In this document: in pieces, positions 22,078 through 22,150 of the stretch
Numbering within the stretch: position 1 is the stretch's first letter
How the letters are laid out: each line of letters starts with the position of its first letter
From: Bacteroidales bacterium
GTDB lineage: Bacteria > Bacteroidota > Bacteroidia > Bacteroidales > ML635J-15
DNA length: 22,150 bases
Direction of reading: 5' to 3'
Assembly: GCA_023228725.1 (NCBI GenBank)
Contig: JALOAQ010000043.1
Coordinates: 1 to 22,150, forward strand
Position numbers and translations under genes: made by a program
The notes under the pieces: generated by a model
The model's input: the letters and a program-made list of their open reading frames with translations, nothing else
Told to the model about the DNA's origin: nothing
Databases searched by the model: none

Positions 22078-22150
22078 TTATTCTTCAGGACCTTCTAAAA
22101 CTTCTGCTGAATGACTGTCATATAAATTTTGGATATACTTATAAACTTTA
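22078..22150 (-). CDS. C-terminal end of an unidentified minus-strand gene (cut by the window edge)
   Basis: One minus-strand frame is open from the edge to TAA at 22080-22078 and gives 23 residues, KVYKYIQNLYDSH then SAEVLEGPEE. The natural-looking sequence and acidic ending suggest a real gene tail, 2 nt from the stop of the cyclase gene in a convergent layout. The family cannot be told from so short a piece. Confidence 0.5.
   Translation of the reverse strand, partial: KVYKYIQNLYDSHSAEVLEGPEE

Noticed and set aside
1..22150. CRISPR arrays, insertion sequences, integrases, riboswitches
   Set aside because: No regularly spaced repeats, transposase or integrase motifs, and no recognisable folded leader (including upstream of thiL and ribE) were found on either strand.

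Overview
The window looks like the chromosome of an AT-rich, probably anaerobic member of the Bacteroidota. The evidence is a very AT-rich sequence throughout, several Bacteroidota-type promoters (-33 TTG/TTTG, about 19-20 bp, -7 TAnnTTTG), almost no Shine-Dalgarno sequences, and typical families of the phylum: a receiver/PEP-binding protein, a triple-tyrosine sensor and secreted cyclophilin. HydF ([FeFe]-hydrogenase maturation) points to fermentative hydrogen metabolism. Both window edges cut through genes.

Layout. 1-5178 (+): the 3' part of a receiver plus PEP/pyruvate-binding protein, a secreted peptidyl-prolyl isomerase, then a tightly overlapping run of radical SAM/SPASM protein, folK and tadA. 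5179-8129: a compact type II restriction-modification cassette (controller C, endonuclease R, and a convergent adenine methyltransferase M) between tadA and thiL. 8130-9155 (-): thiL. 9253-14872 (+): a secreted repeat protein, queG, ribE, a Wzx-like flippase and an asparagine-synthase-like protein. 14875-18315 (-): hydF, tRNA-Leu(CAA), a terminator, a dCMP deaminase and a CtpA-type protease. 18413-22075 (+): a very large sensor that joins a beta-propeller/Y_Y_Y ectodomain to an adenylate cyclase and an HD domain. 22078-22150 (-): the tail of an unidentified gene.

How the genes work together. Much of the window is cofactor, tRNA and nucleotide housekeeping (folate, thiamine, riboflavin, queuosine, tRNA inosine, dCMP). 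The two accessory parts are the restriction-modification cassette and the cyclase sensor. In the cassette, the C-R promoter and the M promoter carry nearly the same 21-bp block (19 of 21 identical) in opposite orientation. The block runs from the -7 box across the expected transcription start and contains a CTA-N4-TAG inverted repeat. A third CTA-N4-TAG lies just upstream of the C promoter -33 element. This looks like a controller-protein circuit (activate C-R from upstream, repress C and M at the start site), and it is the most interesting regulatory structure seen. R is also the only gene here for which I see a strong, well-placed Shine-Dalgarno sequence. The most unusual protein is the 1220-residue sensor, which has the residues of an ATP-specific class III cyclase and a possible phosphohydrolase in the same chain.

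All family names come from motifs read by eye; no database search was run.
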